64,000 bases of DNA from an uncultured bacterium (GTDB lineage Bacteria; Bipolaricaulota; Bipolaricaulia; UBA7950; UBA9294), in the NCBI GenBank assembly GCA_903857865.1, contig CAIOGO010000017.1, forward strand, positions 1 through 64,000, written 5' to 3'. The notes below the pieces were generated by a model that made no database searches, had not been told where the DNA came from, and saw nothing but the letters and a program-made list of their open reading frames with translations. The stretch's first letter is position 1. Each line of letters starts with the position of its first letter. A program made the translations under genes and the position numbers. Shown here one piece after another: positions 1 to 9,116 of this stretch.

Positions 1-2522
1 CCGACCTTCCAGACACTGAGACCAACGGGGAAAGTGTAGGTGCCAGTCCCAGTGTTCTTGACAACAAACTGGAACCCGACGGACTGACCCGCCGTGGCCG
101 GACTCGGAGTAACGGTCCAGCCCATGATCGTGCCAGACACATCGGTGGGCGGCGAGCTCGCGCTGATGTAGTCGTTCAGCCAGCCAGTCGCTGCCAGCGA
201 GTTCTGCTCAGCCTGCTCCTTCCACACGCCAAAGTAGATGTCCCAGGCGCCAGACGTATCGGGAACGTAGCTCCATGTCGCAGTTCCCTGCTGTCCAGCG
301 CTGAGAGTCAGAGGCTTTAGATCGAGGTTGACGTGCGAGCCGTTCGGCTTCTTCAGGCTCACGGCGATGTAGAATGTCCAATCGCTGCCGCCCGTGTTCT
401 GTACTGTCGCGGTCAACGTCACTGGCTGACCTAGCGGCACCTGCTGTGGGGTGGCAGAGTAGCTCACAAGCCTAGCCGTGACAGGTTGGCTTCCGCCGTC
501 TGGTATGAGGCACCTGTCACAGGTGGTTGTTGTACTCACGTTCAGGTCCCACGTTGTCGCTTGGTAGCCAACCTTCGAGGCAGAGACGTGCCACGTCCCC
601 GTCTGGCCAGTCAGTGTCACATACCCGCTTGGGTCGGTCGCCACACTGAGAGAACTGCCTGCTCCGTCTGTGCCGCTCACCGCGACGCCATTCAGGATTG
701 GCCCGCTCACGCTCCCGTCATGTACGTACAACGTCACCGCGACAGGTGCCGGCGTCGATGGTGCCCGGAAGTACATCTTCATAGAATCTGGACTCCACTC
801 TCTCCCGTCTCCGGCCTGCACCACCCAGTAGTAGGACTGTCCACTTTGCAGCACCCCTACGGGAACGCCAATCGACGTGTCTGGCAAGGCATCCGAGCCC
901 CAGATCACACCTTGGCTGCCATAGGTGGCCGTGCTGACCTTGACTCGATAGATGTTAGCTTCTGGAGACGCGATCCAGCTGAGAGTAGGGATGAAATTGG
1001 CGACCTGCTCCCCGGGAGCTGAAAACGATCCAGGGGAGACTGGCCCTGGCGCGGCAATCCCAGGCGCATCGCTGCTGTACGGATCGGATCTCTGTAGAGA
1101 ATACACAGGGTTACTTCTTGTCATGCTCATCGTGACCAGCGCCGCCGCGAGTTTCGCCACAGCCAAGAACTTGATCCCGGGAATCTCCTTGCCAGCCATT
1201 TCCGCCAGGCTCTTGACGACTTTCACGCCGTTTCGCCAGAGGAAACCTGCGTCTAGTGCCGCTGTTCCTTCCATTGCGAAGGTGGCAACATCCCGCACGA
1301 TTTCGATCGTGCTGATCACCCCAGCAAGCACGGGAACACAATTCATGACTTTGATACCGAAATACCCACGATTGGTGTCATCTGTATCAGGATTGTTGGC
1401 ATCAAAGACTAGCGACGCGCTAGCTGCACCTGGGGTGAACTCCAGCACAACGTCGGCGCCGTCGTTGGACATCTCGAGGACGGAATTGTGAGGGACGAGG
1501 TCGCCGGTCAGAGTCGCACCCTCTGCGGTGACCTTGTAGGCCACGCCTCCGAAGAAGTCATTGTCGGGCGACGTGATGTGGCAAGGCATTCGGGCGCCGC
1601 TGCTTGTGGCTTCGACCGCCCCAGGTTCCACCCTTACTTCGTATGGTGGCACACGCTCTGCGATGGCGTGCAGAATGACGAGCGCCAGACTCCCTGTGCT
1701 TCTGACGGTAGGGGCAGTCGAGGTCGCGCTCTCGAAAGGCACATCTACAACGATGGACTTGTGGTCAGGGGTGAGTGTCCCTCCTGCACTTCCAACAGGA
1801 TCGGCGGACGCCTTTGACATGGCCAAGTACCACTGCTCATCCGCCCCCAGCGTACAGACTGCTAGCCTGTCTGGATTTGCGTAACCTGAGACGTCGATAG
1901 TGGCAGTTGTGACATCTGCGAGTCTGTCCACTGACACTCCCGTCTTCGCTCCAGTACTACTCGGAGTTCCAGCCGTCAGCTCAATGCTGAAGACACGGAC
2001 GACTTCAAGCGACTCGTCTCCGCCGCCGACGGGAGTCGCGTCGACAGCCACCTGTATGTATGCGGTGCCCACATCTCCGACGGGACGGACCTCGACGTCG
2101 ACGCCGTCGGGGTGCTCCAGAGTGATGCCTGCGGTCACATCAAATGGCGTCGCCACCGATTCGGATTGCGTAGGCGAAGACACGTGTATGAGAATCGACG
2201 TAGAATCACTTGCCCCGCGCTCGTCTGTGACGCGCAGTCCGACTCGATAGTCACCCGGTTTCGAGTAGCTCCGGAGGGCAGTCGTTCCTGCATTTGTGTC
2301 TCCGTCCTCGAAAGACCACTCATACGTGAGGACTTGGCCATCGGCAGATCTCGAAGATGAGCCATCAAACTGGACAAGCAGGGGGGCGGCTCCCGATTGG
2401 GGGTTGGCCGTGATGATGGCGGTTGGAGAGACAGCTGGAGGTATGCACGAAGTGAGAATCGCTGTACCAAGAACAATGACACCGACAGCCAGTAGTCGCC
2501 AGCTTTTCGCAATGCGTTGCAT
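1..2522 (-). CDS. PKD-domain surface lipoprotein, C-terminus beyond window
   Basis: The reading frame is open from the ATG at 2522 to the left edge (about 840 codons seen; the 3' end is outside). The start has a GGAGG site six bases upstream. Residues 1-26 form a lipoprotein signal: KSWR, a hydrophobic stretch, then a lipobox LTSC. A PKD domain follows (FDGSSS, TYEWSFEDGD, YSKPGDYRVGLRVTD). Later segments look like fibronectin/carboxypeptidase-regulatory-like beta domains (VSGTDGAGSSLSVATDPSGY, GTWHVSASKVGYQATTW) and CARDB-like repeats near the left edge (VTLTATVQNTGGS). It is probably an exported, lipid-anchored adhesin or binding protein; the ligand is unknown. Residue-level translation was checked through most of the frame with no stop found. 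Confidence 0.85.
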   Translation of the reverse strand, partial: MQRIAKSWRLLAVGVIVLGTAILTSCIPPAVSPTAIITANPQSGAAPLLVQFDGSSSRSADGQVLTYEWSFEDGDTNAGTTALRSYSKPGDYRVGLRVTDERGASDSTSILIHVSSPTQSESVATPFDVTAGITLEHPDGVDVEVRPVGDVGTAYIQVAVDATPVGGGDESLEVVRVFSIELTAGTPSSTGAKTGVSVDRLADVTTATIDVSGYANPDRLAVCTLGADEQWYLAMSKASADPVGSAGGTLTPDHKSIVVDVPFESATSTAPTVRSTGSLALVILHAIAERVPPYEVRVEPGAVEATSSGARMPCHITSPDNDFFGGVAYKVTAEGATLTGDLVPHNSVLEMSNDGADVVLEFTPGAASASLVFDANNPDTDDTNRGYFGIKVMNCVPVLAGVISTIEIVRDVATFAMEGTAALDAGFLWRNGVKVVKSLAEMAGKEIPGIKFLAVAKLAAALVTMSMTRSNPVYSLQRSDPYSSDAPGIAAPGPVSPGSFSAPGEQVANFIPTLSWIASPEANIYRVKVSTATYGSQGVIWGSDALPDTSIGVPVGVLQSGQSYYWVVQAGDGREWSPDSMKMYFRAPSTPAPVAVTLYVHDGSVSGPILNGVAVSGTDGAGSSLSVATDPSGYVTLTGQTGTWHVSASKVGYQATTWDLNVSTTTTCDRCLIPDGGSQPVTARLVSYSATPQQVPLGQPVTLTATVQNTGGSDWTFYIAVSLKKPNGSHVNLDLKPLTLSAGQQGTATWSYVPDTSGAWDIYFGVWKEQAEQNSLAATGWLNDYISASSPPTDVSGTIMGWTVTPSPATAGQSVGFQFVVKNTGTGTYTFPVGLSVWKV

Positions 2523-3080
2523 CAGAGATACCTCCATCCGCGCCCGCACTACAGCAGATACTGCGCCGAGCACATTTAGCTTCTGTCATCCTCTGCGCAG
2601 TGTAGGGAGTGGAGCATCTTGGGGCAAGCCTCCGTAAGTCGTGGCGGTCCATGGGACGGCTCGCGTCTTCGTGCGGTCTGCTTATTACTGCCCCGCCACC
2701 GTCCTTCGAATCAGGTTGGATGGCGTGCCGGTTGGAGTTTTACGTACGCCTACGCCTGAACCGCCGCGGCCTTTCCGGAGGCTCCACTACCTGAGGCTGG
2801 CGACTACCTGATCCAAGATGCCAACCGATGCGGCTTTCATGTCAATCGCCAGGAGTCCGGAAGTCCTCCAATGGGGCGCACCAGACGGTACGACTCCCGA
2901 ACTCAGTGCCTGGTTCGCAAGTAGTCCACCAAGGCGCACCAATTCTCGTCCTCCAAGCCCCTCCCGAGTGCCCTTATCGGAAAACTCTGCTAGATGCAGC
3001 CGACGGCTTGGCAGCACCGAGGTCGATGCTTGGTCCTCCGCGTGCCTCGCGCGCTAGAATCGGCCGGAGGTGAGGCGACG
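2523..3080. other. Intergenic region, no gene seen
   Basis: 558 bases between the divergent lipoprotein and marC genes. Short open frames here have no plausible start site or recognisable product. It contains the likely lipoprotein promoter at 2599-2627 and the marC Shine-Dalgarno sequence at 3066-3073. Confidence 0.5.
2599..2627 (-). promoter_or_regulatory. Candidate sigma70-type promoter of the lipoprotein gene
   Basis: On the minus strand TTGCCC (2627-2622) and TACACT (2604-2599) are separated by 17 bases, giving a leader of about 70 bases before the ATG at 2522. Pattern match only. Confidence 0.35.
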
Positions 3081-3671
3081 GTGACGATTCTGGCGGCGCT
3101 CCTGCTGATGCTCTTGGTCATGGATCCGCTGGGGAACATCCCGGTGTTGCTCGCACTCCTCGAGAACGTGCCGCAGCCGCGACGGCGGTGGATCCTCTTC
3201 CGCGAGTCGGTGTTCGCGCTCGGGTTCCTGCTCGTCTTCCTCTACCTTGGCCGCTACGTGCTTGGCATGCTGGCGATCTCGCAGGAGGCGCTCGGAATCG
3301 CGGGCGGGGTGGTGCTCTTCTTGATTGCGCTGCGGATGATCTTCCCGCAGCCAGGCGGAATGTTCGGCCCGTCGCTCAAGGGCGAGCCGTTCATCGTGCC
3401 AATCGCGATCCCGCTGATCGCCGGGCCGTCGGCGTTGGCGACGGTGATGCTGCTCGCAACGCGGGAGCCGACGCGGCTCCTGGCGTGGACGGCGGCGCTC
3501 GCCGGGGCGTGGTGCATTTCGACCGTAGTCATCATAGGCGCAGAGGGTCTCGGCCGCGTCTTGCGGCCGCGAGGTCTGGTGGCGATGGAACGGCTGATGG
3601 GAATGATCCTGATGACGGTCGCGGTGCAGATGTTGCTCTCGGGAATCCGCGAGTTCCTCGCTGCCATCTGA
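3081..3671 (+). CDS. MarC family integral membrane protein
   Basis: 196 residues, near the usual MarC length. The family is made of six-helix inner-membrane proteins of unsettled function (UPF0056). The N-terminus carries the family signature MDPLGNIPVLL in the first helix; further helices carry FLLVFLYLGRY, GGVVLFLIALRMIFP and PIAIPLIAGPSALATVMLL. I chose the GTG at 3081 because GGAGGTGA lies seven bases upstream and the protein then begins directly with helix 1. An upstream in-frame ATG at 2994 would add an implausible Arg-rich tail. It is followed by a strong palindrome at 3673-3729. Family assignment is firm; no transport substrate can be inferred. Confidence 0.88.
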   Translation: MTILAALLLMLLVMDPLGNIPVLLALLENVPQPRRRWILFRESVFALGFLLVFLYLGRYVLGMLAISQEALGIAGGVVLFLIALRMIFPQPGGMFGPSLKGEPFIVPIAIPLIAGPSALATVMLLATREPTRLLAWTAALAGAWCISTVVIIGAEGLGRVLRPRGLVAMERLMGMILMTVAVQMLLSGIREFLAAI

Positions 3672-3672
3672 T

Positions 3673-3729
3673 GGGGGACACAAACCCCATTTCGACCTTA
3701 GGGCCGCCGAAATAGGGTTTGTGTCCCCC
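3673..3729. repeat. Long REP-like palindrome (possible bidirectional terminator)
   Basis: Two perfect 15-base arms, GGGGGACACAAACCC (3673-3687) and its reverse complement (3715-3729), with a second 6-bp stem ATTTCG/CGAAAT inside after one mismatch. It begins two bases after the marC stop. Arms of this GGGGACACAAACCC type are typical of REP elements mobilised by REP-associated tyrosine transposases in other bacteria; no such transposase is in the window. It may also end marC transcription. Confidence 0.7.
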
Positions 3730-3775
3730 TGCACCAGCTCCGCGCCCTCTGCGCGTTCCGCGGTGAGCAAGTCCC

Positions 3776-3804
3776 TTGTTGGCTCGCGACTTGTCCGCTA
3801 CGGT
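3776..3804 (+). promoter_or_regulatory. Promoter of the VTT-domain gene, leaderless geometry
   Basis: TTGTTG (3776-3781), a 17-base spacer, then TACGGT (3799-3804). The ATG at 3811 is six bases beyond the -10 hexamer, so the expected transcription start coincides with the start codon. Confidence 0.4.
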
Positions 3805-3810
3805 GGACGC

Positions 3811-4269
3811 ATGCACGTGCTGGCAGGTCTCTTCCTTGTCTTCCTGTACGAGATTGGAGCTGCCGTCATCCTGCCGACGCCGGCCGAACTGCCGCTCGTT
3901 ACGTACAAGTGGCTGCCCGTCGGATGGATGACGCTCTTCGCGGTCGTGGGCAAGGTCGTCGGCTCGTACCTCGTGTTCTTCCTCGGCGATCGCATGAAGA
4001 ACACGGAGCGCTTCCACCGTTTGGTCGCCCGCTACGACGTCCTGCACGCGGTCATGAAATGGTCGGAACGCTTCGTCCGCCGCTACGGCGTGTTCGCCGT
4101 GTTCCTGCTTCTCTGCATTCCGGGATTCCCGGACACGATCTCGCTCTATCTCTTTGCGCTCATCGGCCAGCGGCCGGTGCTGTTCTCGCTCGCGGCAGGG
4201 GCAGCGACGGCGGTTCGATTCGGTCTCGTGATCCTCGGCGTGTGGAGCATCGGGCAAGTTGCCCAGTAG
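3811..4269 (+). CDS. VTT/SNARE-associated (DedA-like) membrane protein
   Basis: 152 residues, all hydrophobic segments: FLVFLYEIGAAVILPTPAE, WMTLFAVVGKVVGSYLVFF, GVFAVFLLLCIPGFPDT and a C-terminal helix. The PTPAE near the N-terminus, the GKVVGSY/GDR stretch and the PGFPD motif fit the VTT (DedA-like) superfamily, whose members are linked to lipid or undecaprenyl-phosphate translocation. It is shorter than canonical DedA proteins (about 200 residues). The start at 3811 begins in the first helix; an alternative GTG at 3721 lies in the preceding palindrome and is unlikely. It converges with the metallohydrolase gene at 4277. Confidence 0.7.
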   Translation: MHVLAGLFLVFLYEIGAAVILPTPAELPLVTYKWLPVGWMTLFAVVGKVVGSYLVFFLGDRMKNTERFHRLVARYDVLHAVMKWSERFVRRYGVFAVFLLLCIPGFPDTISLYLFALIGQRPVLFSLAAGAATAVRFGLVILGVWSIGQVAQ

Positions 4270-4276
4270 CCCTTTT

Positions 4277-4942
4277 CTACAGCAGTTTGGCGACGCGGTC
4301 CGCGTCGAATGGTCCGCCGTGCGCGGGATGGAAGCGGCGCGCACCGCGGTCGAGGAGCAGACGCACGCTGCGCGCCCACGCGTCGGGGTCCTCCAGCAGA
4401 AGAGGCGCCGAAGGCGTACGCGGCCGGGCGAGCTTGCCACTCACGAGGTCGCCGACGATCGCCTGGTCTCCTACGAGAACCGACAGACAGCCCCGCGTGT
4501 GTCCCGGCGTCGTCAGAAGCATCCCATCGATCCCGAACGGGGCCAGGGTCATTGTCTCGACGACCGCGACGTCGGCATCGACCGCGGGGTAGGACGCAAA
4601 CCGCGACATGAGCGGCAGGAGCGCTCTGCCGACGACCGTGCGCGGTTTCATCGGCGCGGCCGCCCCACGCCGCAGGTTCTCCATAGTTTCGCGGCTGCAG
4701 GCGATGGCGGCATCGGTCATGTCGGACAGCCGGGCGAGACAGCCTGCATGGTCGCCGTGAGCGTGCGTCACCACGATGAGTGCGATGTCGGGGAGTTCGA
4801 CGCCGATGCGCCGAAGCTGCCATCGCAGGAGCGCGTCCTGTCCGACCATGCCGGCGTCGATGAGAATGGGGACCGGCCCTCGGATCACGTAGGCGCTCGT
4901 CGCGCCGAGCGGAATGCGGACGATCAGCTCGCTCGGATTCAT
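4277..4942 (-). CDS. MBL-fold metallohydrolase
   Basis: 221 residues. The metallo-beta-lactamase metal motif THAHGDHAG is at about residue 59, followed by TTPGHTRGCLSVLV (third metal histidine), VGDLVSG (bridging aspartate) and a C-terminal PAHGGPF histidine. This is the glyoxalase II-like or general MBL hydrolase arrangement. The substrate is not predictable. The ATG at 4942 is preceded by GGGAGGG; longer upstream readings would run into the divergent cyclase gene. Its stop is seven bases from the stop of the VTT gene. Confidence 0.85.
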   Translation of the reverse strand: MNPSELIVRIPLGATSAYVIRGPVPILIDAGMVGQDALLRWQLRRIGVELPDIALIVVTHAHGDHAGCLARLSDMTDAAIACSRETMENLRRGAAAPMKPRTVVGRALLPLMSRFASYPAVDADVAVVETMTLAPFGIDGMLLTTPGHTRGCLSVLVGDQAIVGDLVSGKLARPRTPSAPLLLEDPDAWARSVRLLLDRGARRFHPAHGGPFDADRVAKLL

Positions 4943-5054
4943 CGACCCTCCCGGGGTGCGCCTCAAGGTGCAACGCCATTTTGCCACCTCGGCGGCGCCG
5001 CGCCAAGCCGCGCTCGTGGGATGCCTTGGACTCCCGCTTGGCCGCCGGCGTGGG

Positions 5055-5060
5055 TAGACT
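5055..5060 (+). promoter_or_regulatory. -10 element of the diguanylate cyclase gene
   Basis: TAGACT ends six bases before the ATG at 5067 and no Shine-Dalgarno sequence is present. A matching -35 hexamer at 17 bases is poor, so the call rests on the -10 and its spacing. Confidence 0.3.
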
Positions 5061-5066
5061 GGGCCC

Positions 5067-6677
5067 ATGCTCTGGATTCTGACGCCGGGCGCGGGGATTC
5101 TCTTTGCCACGGCTGCGCTTTCCGTGATGCTTGCGGGACTGGCTTGGGGCCGAAGCGCACAGCCGCAGTGGCGGTTCTTTCCGTTCCTCATGCTCGGCGT
5201 GGCGGGCTGGTGTCTCGCCTCCGGGCTCGAGGCGTCGTTCGTGCCCCTCGCGTGGAAGCTCTTCTGGGCGAAGCTCGAATACGTGGGGTCGGGGTCCGCG
5301 GCCACGCTGCTCTTGCTGTTCGCTGCACGGTACTCGGGGCAGGACCGCTGGGTGCGCGGTGCTCGCCAGCTTGTCGTGTGGGTGCTGCCGGCCGTCAGCG
5401 TGGGGTTGGCTGGCACCAACGAGTTCCATCACCTCGTGTGGGCCGTCTTCTCACCCGGTCCGGCCGGAACAAACTCCCTGATCTACCACCACGGCGCGGG
5501 GTACTTCGCCGTCGTCGTCTGGATCTACGCGTACCTGCTCTCTGCGTGCGCCCTTCTCGTGAAGTCCGCTTTGCGCTCGCCACCCGGACGCCGACGTCAG
5601 GTCGCGATGATCCTCCTCGCCGTCGCCTTTCCCTCCACCGCGGGCATTCTGTACTCGCTCGGGGACTCGCTCGTCCCGGGACTCAACCTGGTTCCCGTGT
5701 CCTTCGCCCTGACGGCCGTCGTGCTTCTCGTCGGCATGGGCCTGTTCCGCGTGTTGGATCTCGTCCCCTTCGCGCGAGACACCCTGATCGAGCGGATGCC
5801 GGATGGCATCATCGTCGTCGATGCGCATCGACGCGTCGTCGACGCGAACGGGGCCGCCGCGCGCTTCCTCGGGGCGCGTTCGTCGCTCGTCGGGCGGGAT
5901 ATCGGCGCCGTATGGGGAGACTGGAGCAAGCTGGATCTTTCATGCCCGTCCGGGGAAGAGCGACACATCGAGATCACCTTGTCACGCGAGCCTCTGCTCC
6001 ACGTAGACGTGCGCATGACACCGCTGCATGAGCCGGGGCAGCGCGCCGCGGGATGTCTCATCGTGATGCGCAACATCACCACGCGGTACGAGGCGGAGAC
6101 GTCGCTGCAGCGGGCGAACGAGCGCTTGAGAGACGACGTGCGACGAATCGAAGCGCTCCAAACGGAGCTCACGGACCAGGCGATCCGTGATAGCCTCACC
6201 GGCCTGTTCAACCGTCGCTACCTCGACGAGATCCTGCCGCGCGAGCTGGCACGCGCCGCCCGCGAGAAGAGCGTGGTCTCCGTCGTCATGATCGACATCG
6301 ACCACTTCAAGGAGACCAACGACCGTCGGGGCCACCGCGAGGGGGATCGCCTCTTGTCGCTCTTCGGTACTCTGCTTCGCGAGCGCACGAGGCCGGGCGA
6401 CGTCGCCTGTCGCTACGGCGGCGAGGAGTTCCTCCTCGTGCTGCCAGGAGCGTCGCTCGAGATCGCCCGCGATCGCATGGAGGCCATCCGCAACGAGTGC
6501 TCGCTCCGACTCCACGCGGAGGGTTTTGCCCAACCTCCGACGCTGTCCGCCGGTGTCGCCGCCTTTCCGGAACACGCGGGATCCGACGACGAACTCCTCC
6601 AGGCTGCCGACGAAGCTCTCTACCGCGCCAAGGCGGAAGGGCGGGATCGCGTCTGCGTCGCCGGCGCCGGATCCTAA
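5067..6677 (+). CDS. Membrane-bound PAS-GGDEF diguanylate cyclase
   Basis: 536 residues. Residues 1 to about 235 form seven or eight membrane helices of the histidine-kinase-N-terminal-7TM type. A PAS-like domain follows (LIERMPDGIIVVDAHRRVVD, about 240-345), then a coiled coil (ETSLQRANERLRDDVRRIEA) and a GGDEF domain (about 375-530). The active site is GGEEF, within CRYGGEEFLLVLPG, and an inhibitory RxxD (RPGD) lies five residues upstream, so both synthesis of cyclic di-GMP from two GTP and product feedback are expected. The membrane part probably senses a signal. Its stop overlaps the convergent C45 gene by four bases. Confidence 0.93.
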   Translation: MLWILTPGAGILFATAALSVMLAGLAWGRSAQPQWRFFPFLMLGVAGWCLASGLEASFVPLAWKLFWAKLEYVGSGSAATLLLLFAARYSGQDRWVRGARQLVVWVLPAVSVGLAGTNEFHHLVWAVFSPGPAGTNSLIYHHGAGYFAVVVWIYAYLLSACALLVKSALRSPPGRRRQVAMILLAVAFPSTAGILYSLGDSLVPGLNLVPVSFALTAVVLLVGMGLFRVLDLVPFARDTLIERMPDGIIVVDAHRRVVDANGAAARFLGARSSLVGRDIGAVWGDWSKLDLSCPSGEERHIEITLSREPLLHVDVRMTPLHEPGQRAAGCLIVMRNITTRYEAETSLQRANERLRDDVRRIEALQTELTDQAIRDSLTGLFNRRYLDEILPRELARAAREKSVVSVVMIDIDHFKETNDRRGHREGDRLLSLFGTLLRERTRPGDVACRYGGEEFLLVLPGASLEIARDRMEAIRNECSLRLHAEGFAQPPTLSAGVAAFPEHAGSDDELLQAADEALYRAKAEGRDRVCVAGAGS

Positions 6678-7909
6678 GCGCTGAGGACGAACGTGTGGAG
6701 CTCGCCGTATCGTTCGCCGAACGTGCCGTCGCTCTTCTTCGTTTCTCCCGCGTAGAACCGGATGCGCATCGATCGCGCCTCGGCGTCGTAGACGACGTGC
6801 CACAGCGTTCGCGAGAGGCCCGGCGACGCGGCGATGGCCTGTCGCGCGGGTTCAGGGATCCACTCGAGGACGCGCGATACCGAAACCGTCGCGCAGGCCT
6901 TCTCCATGTCCTCGACTCTATGCGTCCCGGCCGCCTGTGCGACGGCATCCTCCAAATGGACGAACCGGTCGAAGCTCGTCGTCCCGACGCTCTGGACGTC
7001 GTGGGGCTGCGGGAACGACACCCGATCCGGGAAGCGGTGGAGCGGGTGGTTCGTCATCACGAGAGGGCGTTCTCGGCCCGGAAGAACGTGCGTCCCTCCG
7101 CGTGGATCGCGCTCGAACACGAAGCTCTGACCTTGTCGGTCGGCCACGAGGTAGTGGCAGGGCATCATCGCCACGTAGAACCGAGCGGAGAGGAGGAAGT
7201 CGCGCGCCTCGTCCGCCGTTGCGCAGCCGTCGAGAACTTCGCGCATACACGAGAGTTCGTGGAACCCCGTGCCCTGCGGCTGCGGCCCCATCCCTTCGCG
7301 GAGCGAGACTTCGTCTCCGTTGACGGCCATCATCAGGCCCTCGCTGTTGATCCCGTCCAGAGTGCCCGCGAGGAGGTCGAACGAGACCATGGCCAGCGAC
7401 GCACACCCGCCGTCGGTGGGGTGGAGTTCGAGGACGTAGGGATCGGCCATGAACGGGCGCACGGACTGCCGGACCTCGGGCGGAAGCTCGATGCCGAACA
7501 TGTCGGCCGCCGACCCCTTGGGAAAGTCGTAGTTGCGCGACAGACACGGATGGCCTGACCGAGTAGTTCGCGGAGGGTAGTAGACGAGAGAGCAGCCCGG
7601 GCCGGCAAGGCCCGGCGGGAGTTGGTTATACGGGAGCGTCGTCGAGTCGCACGTTGGAGTCTCAAGGCTCAGCCCGCGCGCGACACCCTGCGCTCGTTGC
7701 CAGAGGATGGGCGCGTGCTCCGAAATGTAGTCCGTCTGTACACACGACCGACTGGGGTCCGCGTCTTGCAGAGCGCGCGCCGTCAGTCCGTGGCGTGTCG
7801 CGGCGACACGAGCTAGCGCCGCGCCGATCTCTTGGTTCGTTCCGCGCAAGACGAGGTGACGAACGATGGGGAACCCACCCTCTCCCGTATGCACAACTCG
7901 CTCTTCCAT
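6674..7909 (-). CDS. C45-family autoproteolytic acyltransferase/hydrolase
   Basis: 411 residues. The pattern resembles the acyl-CoA:6-aminopenicillanate acyltransferase and choloylglycine-hydrolase superfamily of N-terminal nucleophile enzymes. GPGCSLVYY offers the nucleophile Cys, exposed after self-cleavage. It is followed by SRNYDFPKG, FDLLAGTLDGINSEGLMMAVNGDE and the conserved MTNHPLHRFP stretch. Such enzymes hydrolyse or exchange amide-linked acyl groups; the substrate here is unknown. The start at 7909 has GGAGGTG five bases upstream. There is no signal peptide. It stands downstream of, and codirectional with, the CDF/DUF362 operon. Confidence 0.78.
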   Translation of the reverse strand: MEERVVHTGEGGFPIVRHLVLRGTNQEIGAALARVAATRHGLTARALQDADPSRSCVQTDYISEHAPILWQRAQGVARGLSLETPTCDSTTLPYNQLPPGLAGPGCSLVYYPPRTTRSGHPCLSRNYDFPKGSAADMFGIELPPEVRQSVRPFMADPYVLELHPTDGGCASLAMVSFDLLAGTLDGINSEGLMMAVNGDEVSLREGMGPQPQGTGFHELSCMREVLDGCATADEARDFLLSARFYVAMMPCHYLVADRQGQSFVFERDPRGGTHVLPGRERPLVMTNHPLHRFPDRVSFPQPHDVQSVGTTSFDRFVHLEDAVAQAAGTHRVEDMEKACATVSVSRVLEWIPEPARQAIAASPGLSRTLWHVVYDAEARSMRIRFYAGETKKSDGTFGERYGELHTFVLSA

Positions 7910-7964
7910 CCCGCACCTCCACTCGGTGTGTCGCCAGTGTACGACGGAGGGTTCATCGCCGGCG

Positions 7965-9116
7965 CTAGCGCGCGCGGCGGATGAGCCGCCCGAGAAGGGG
8001 AACCGCGATCTCGATCGCGCCCTCCGGGCAGATCTCTTGGCAGCAGTAGCAGCGAATGCAGCGGTCGTAGCGATGAACCGGCGGCGCGGACCTCGCTGCG
8101 TCTTCAAAGTCGACGGCCTTCGGGGTTACGGGGCAAATGGTCACGCATGTGCCGCACCTCGTGCACCGCACCGGGCGGATCGCCGGCTTCGGGATGACGA
8201 AGCGACGGAAGAAGAGCGACAGCCGCCCAGGACGAAGCGCGGTCCCCGTCGTCGGAAGAGCGCGCCGATTGACGACGAAGTCCCGGGCAACGAAGCCCTC
8301 GATGGGATCGCCGACGTACTCGATCCCCGCCGCCGTGCCGAGGCCGGCTTCCTCGCCGGCCACGATCGGGAGCACGAGATGCGGGTCGAGGTCGACGAGG
8401 CGGCAGAACGCCGCGTCGAGCGCAACGGGGTCGTCCGACAGGAGAAGAACGTTCATGTTGCGCAGCTGTCCGCCCTGCGGTCCGTTTCCTTCCATCGCCA
8501 CGACGCCATCCATGACGTAGAGCCGCGGCCGCAGAAGGCCGTTGAGGTCGACGAGCATCTGCGTGAACAGACGCGCGTTCGGCAGGCGGGCGTGGAACTC
8601 GGCTTTGAGTAGCCCTGGGATGCATCCGTATTGGTTCTTGATCGCACCGGTGATACGTGTGAGTCCGTGCGTCTTCATCTTGCAGAGCGAGACGATGCCG
8701 TCCGCGTCAAGCACGCCCTGCGCGATCGTGAACTGCTTGATCAGCACGCCCTCGGGATACGAAGCCGCAACGGGGGTGACGAAGTCGGCGAGGGGAACCC
8801 CAAGTTCGCGCGCCGCCTCCGCGATTCCTGCGCGGCCGGCAACCCCCTCCGCCCGCCCGAACGCCGGGGAATCCCCGTACGTGAGCGACGCGCCCGCCGT
8901 CAGGAACAGCTCCGCGACCGCTCGGAACACGCTCGGGTGCGTGGTCACGGCGCGGTCAGGCGCTCGCCCGATGAGGAGGTTCGGCTTGAGGAGGATCGTC
9001 TCTCCTGAACGAGCGAAGCGCTCGACGCCGCCGAGAAGTCCGATGCCTCGCTCGACGGCTGCACGCACGGCGGCGATGTCGTAGGACGGGCAGCGGACGA
9101 CGGCCACGCGACTCAC
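7965..9116 (-). CDS. DUF362 protein with C-terminal 2[4Fe-4S] ferredoxin domain
   Basis: 383 residues. The N-terminal DUF362 domain is seen in ETILLKPNLLIGRAPDRAVTTHP and TAGASLTYGDSPAFGRAEG. The C-terminus has two clusters, CTRCGTCVTICPV and CIRCYCCQEICPEGAI, for two [4Fe-4S] centres. Proteins of this build are soluble, of unknown reaction, and common in anaerobes. The GTG start at 9116 overlaps the CDF stop (GTGA), so translation is coupled. Shared control with arsR and a metal exporter makes a metal or redox role possible, but that is inference. Confidence 0.85.
   Translation of the reverse strand: MSRVAVVRCPSYDIAAVRAAVERGIGLLGGVERFARSGETILLKPNLLIGRAPDRAVTTHPSVFRAVAELFLTAGASLTYGDSPAFGRAEGVAGRAGIAEAARELGVPLADFVTPVAASYPEGVLIKQFTIAQGVLDADGIVSLCKMKTHGLTRITGAIKNQYGCIPGLLKAEFHARLPNARLFTQMLVDLNGLLRPRLYVMDGVVAMEGNGPQGGQLRNMNVLLLSDDPVALDAAFCRLVDLDPHLVLPIVAGEEAGLGTAAGIEYVGDPIEGFVARDFVVNRRALPTTGTALRPGRLSLFFRRFVIPKPAIRPVRCTRCGTCVTICPVTPKAVDFEDAARSAPPVHRYDRCIRCYCCQEICPEGAIEIAVPLLGRLIRRAR

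Noticed and set aside
486-2637. Several plus-strand open frames of 100-180 codons across the left end
   Set aside because: They overlap the minus-strand lipoprotein frame, which has a signal peptide, a PKD domain and a continuous reading; the plus frames show no protein signature.
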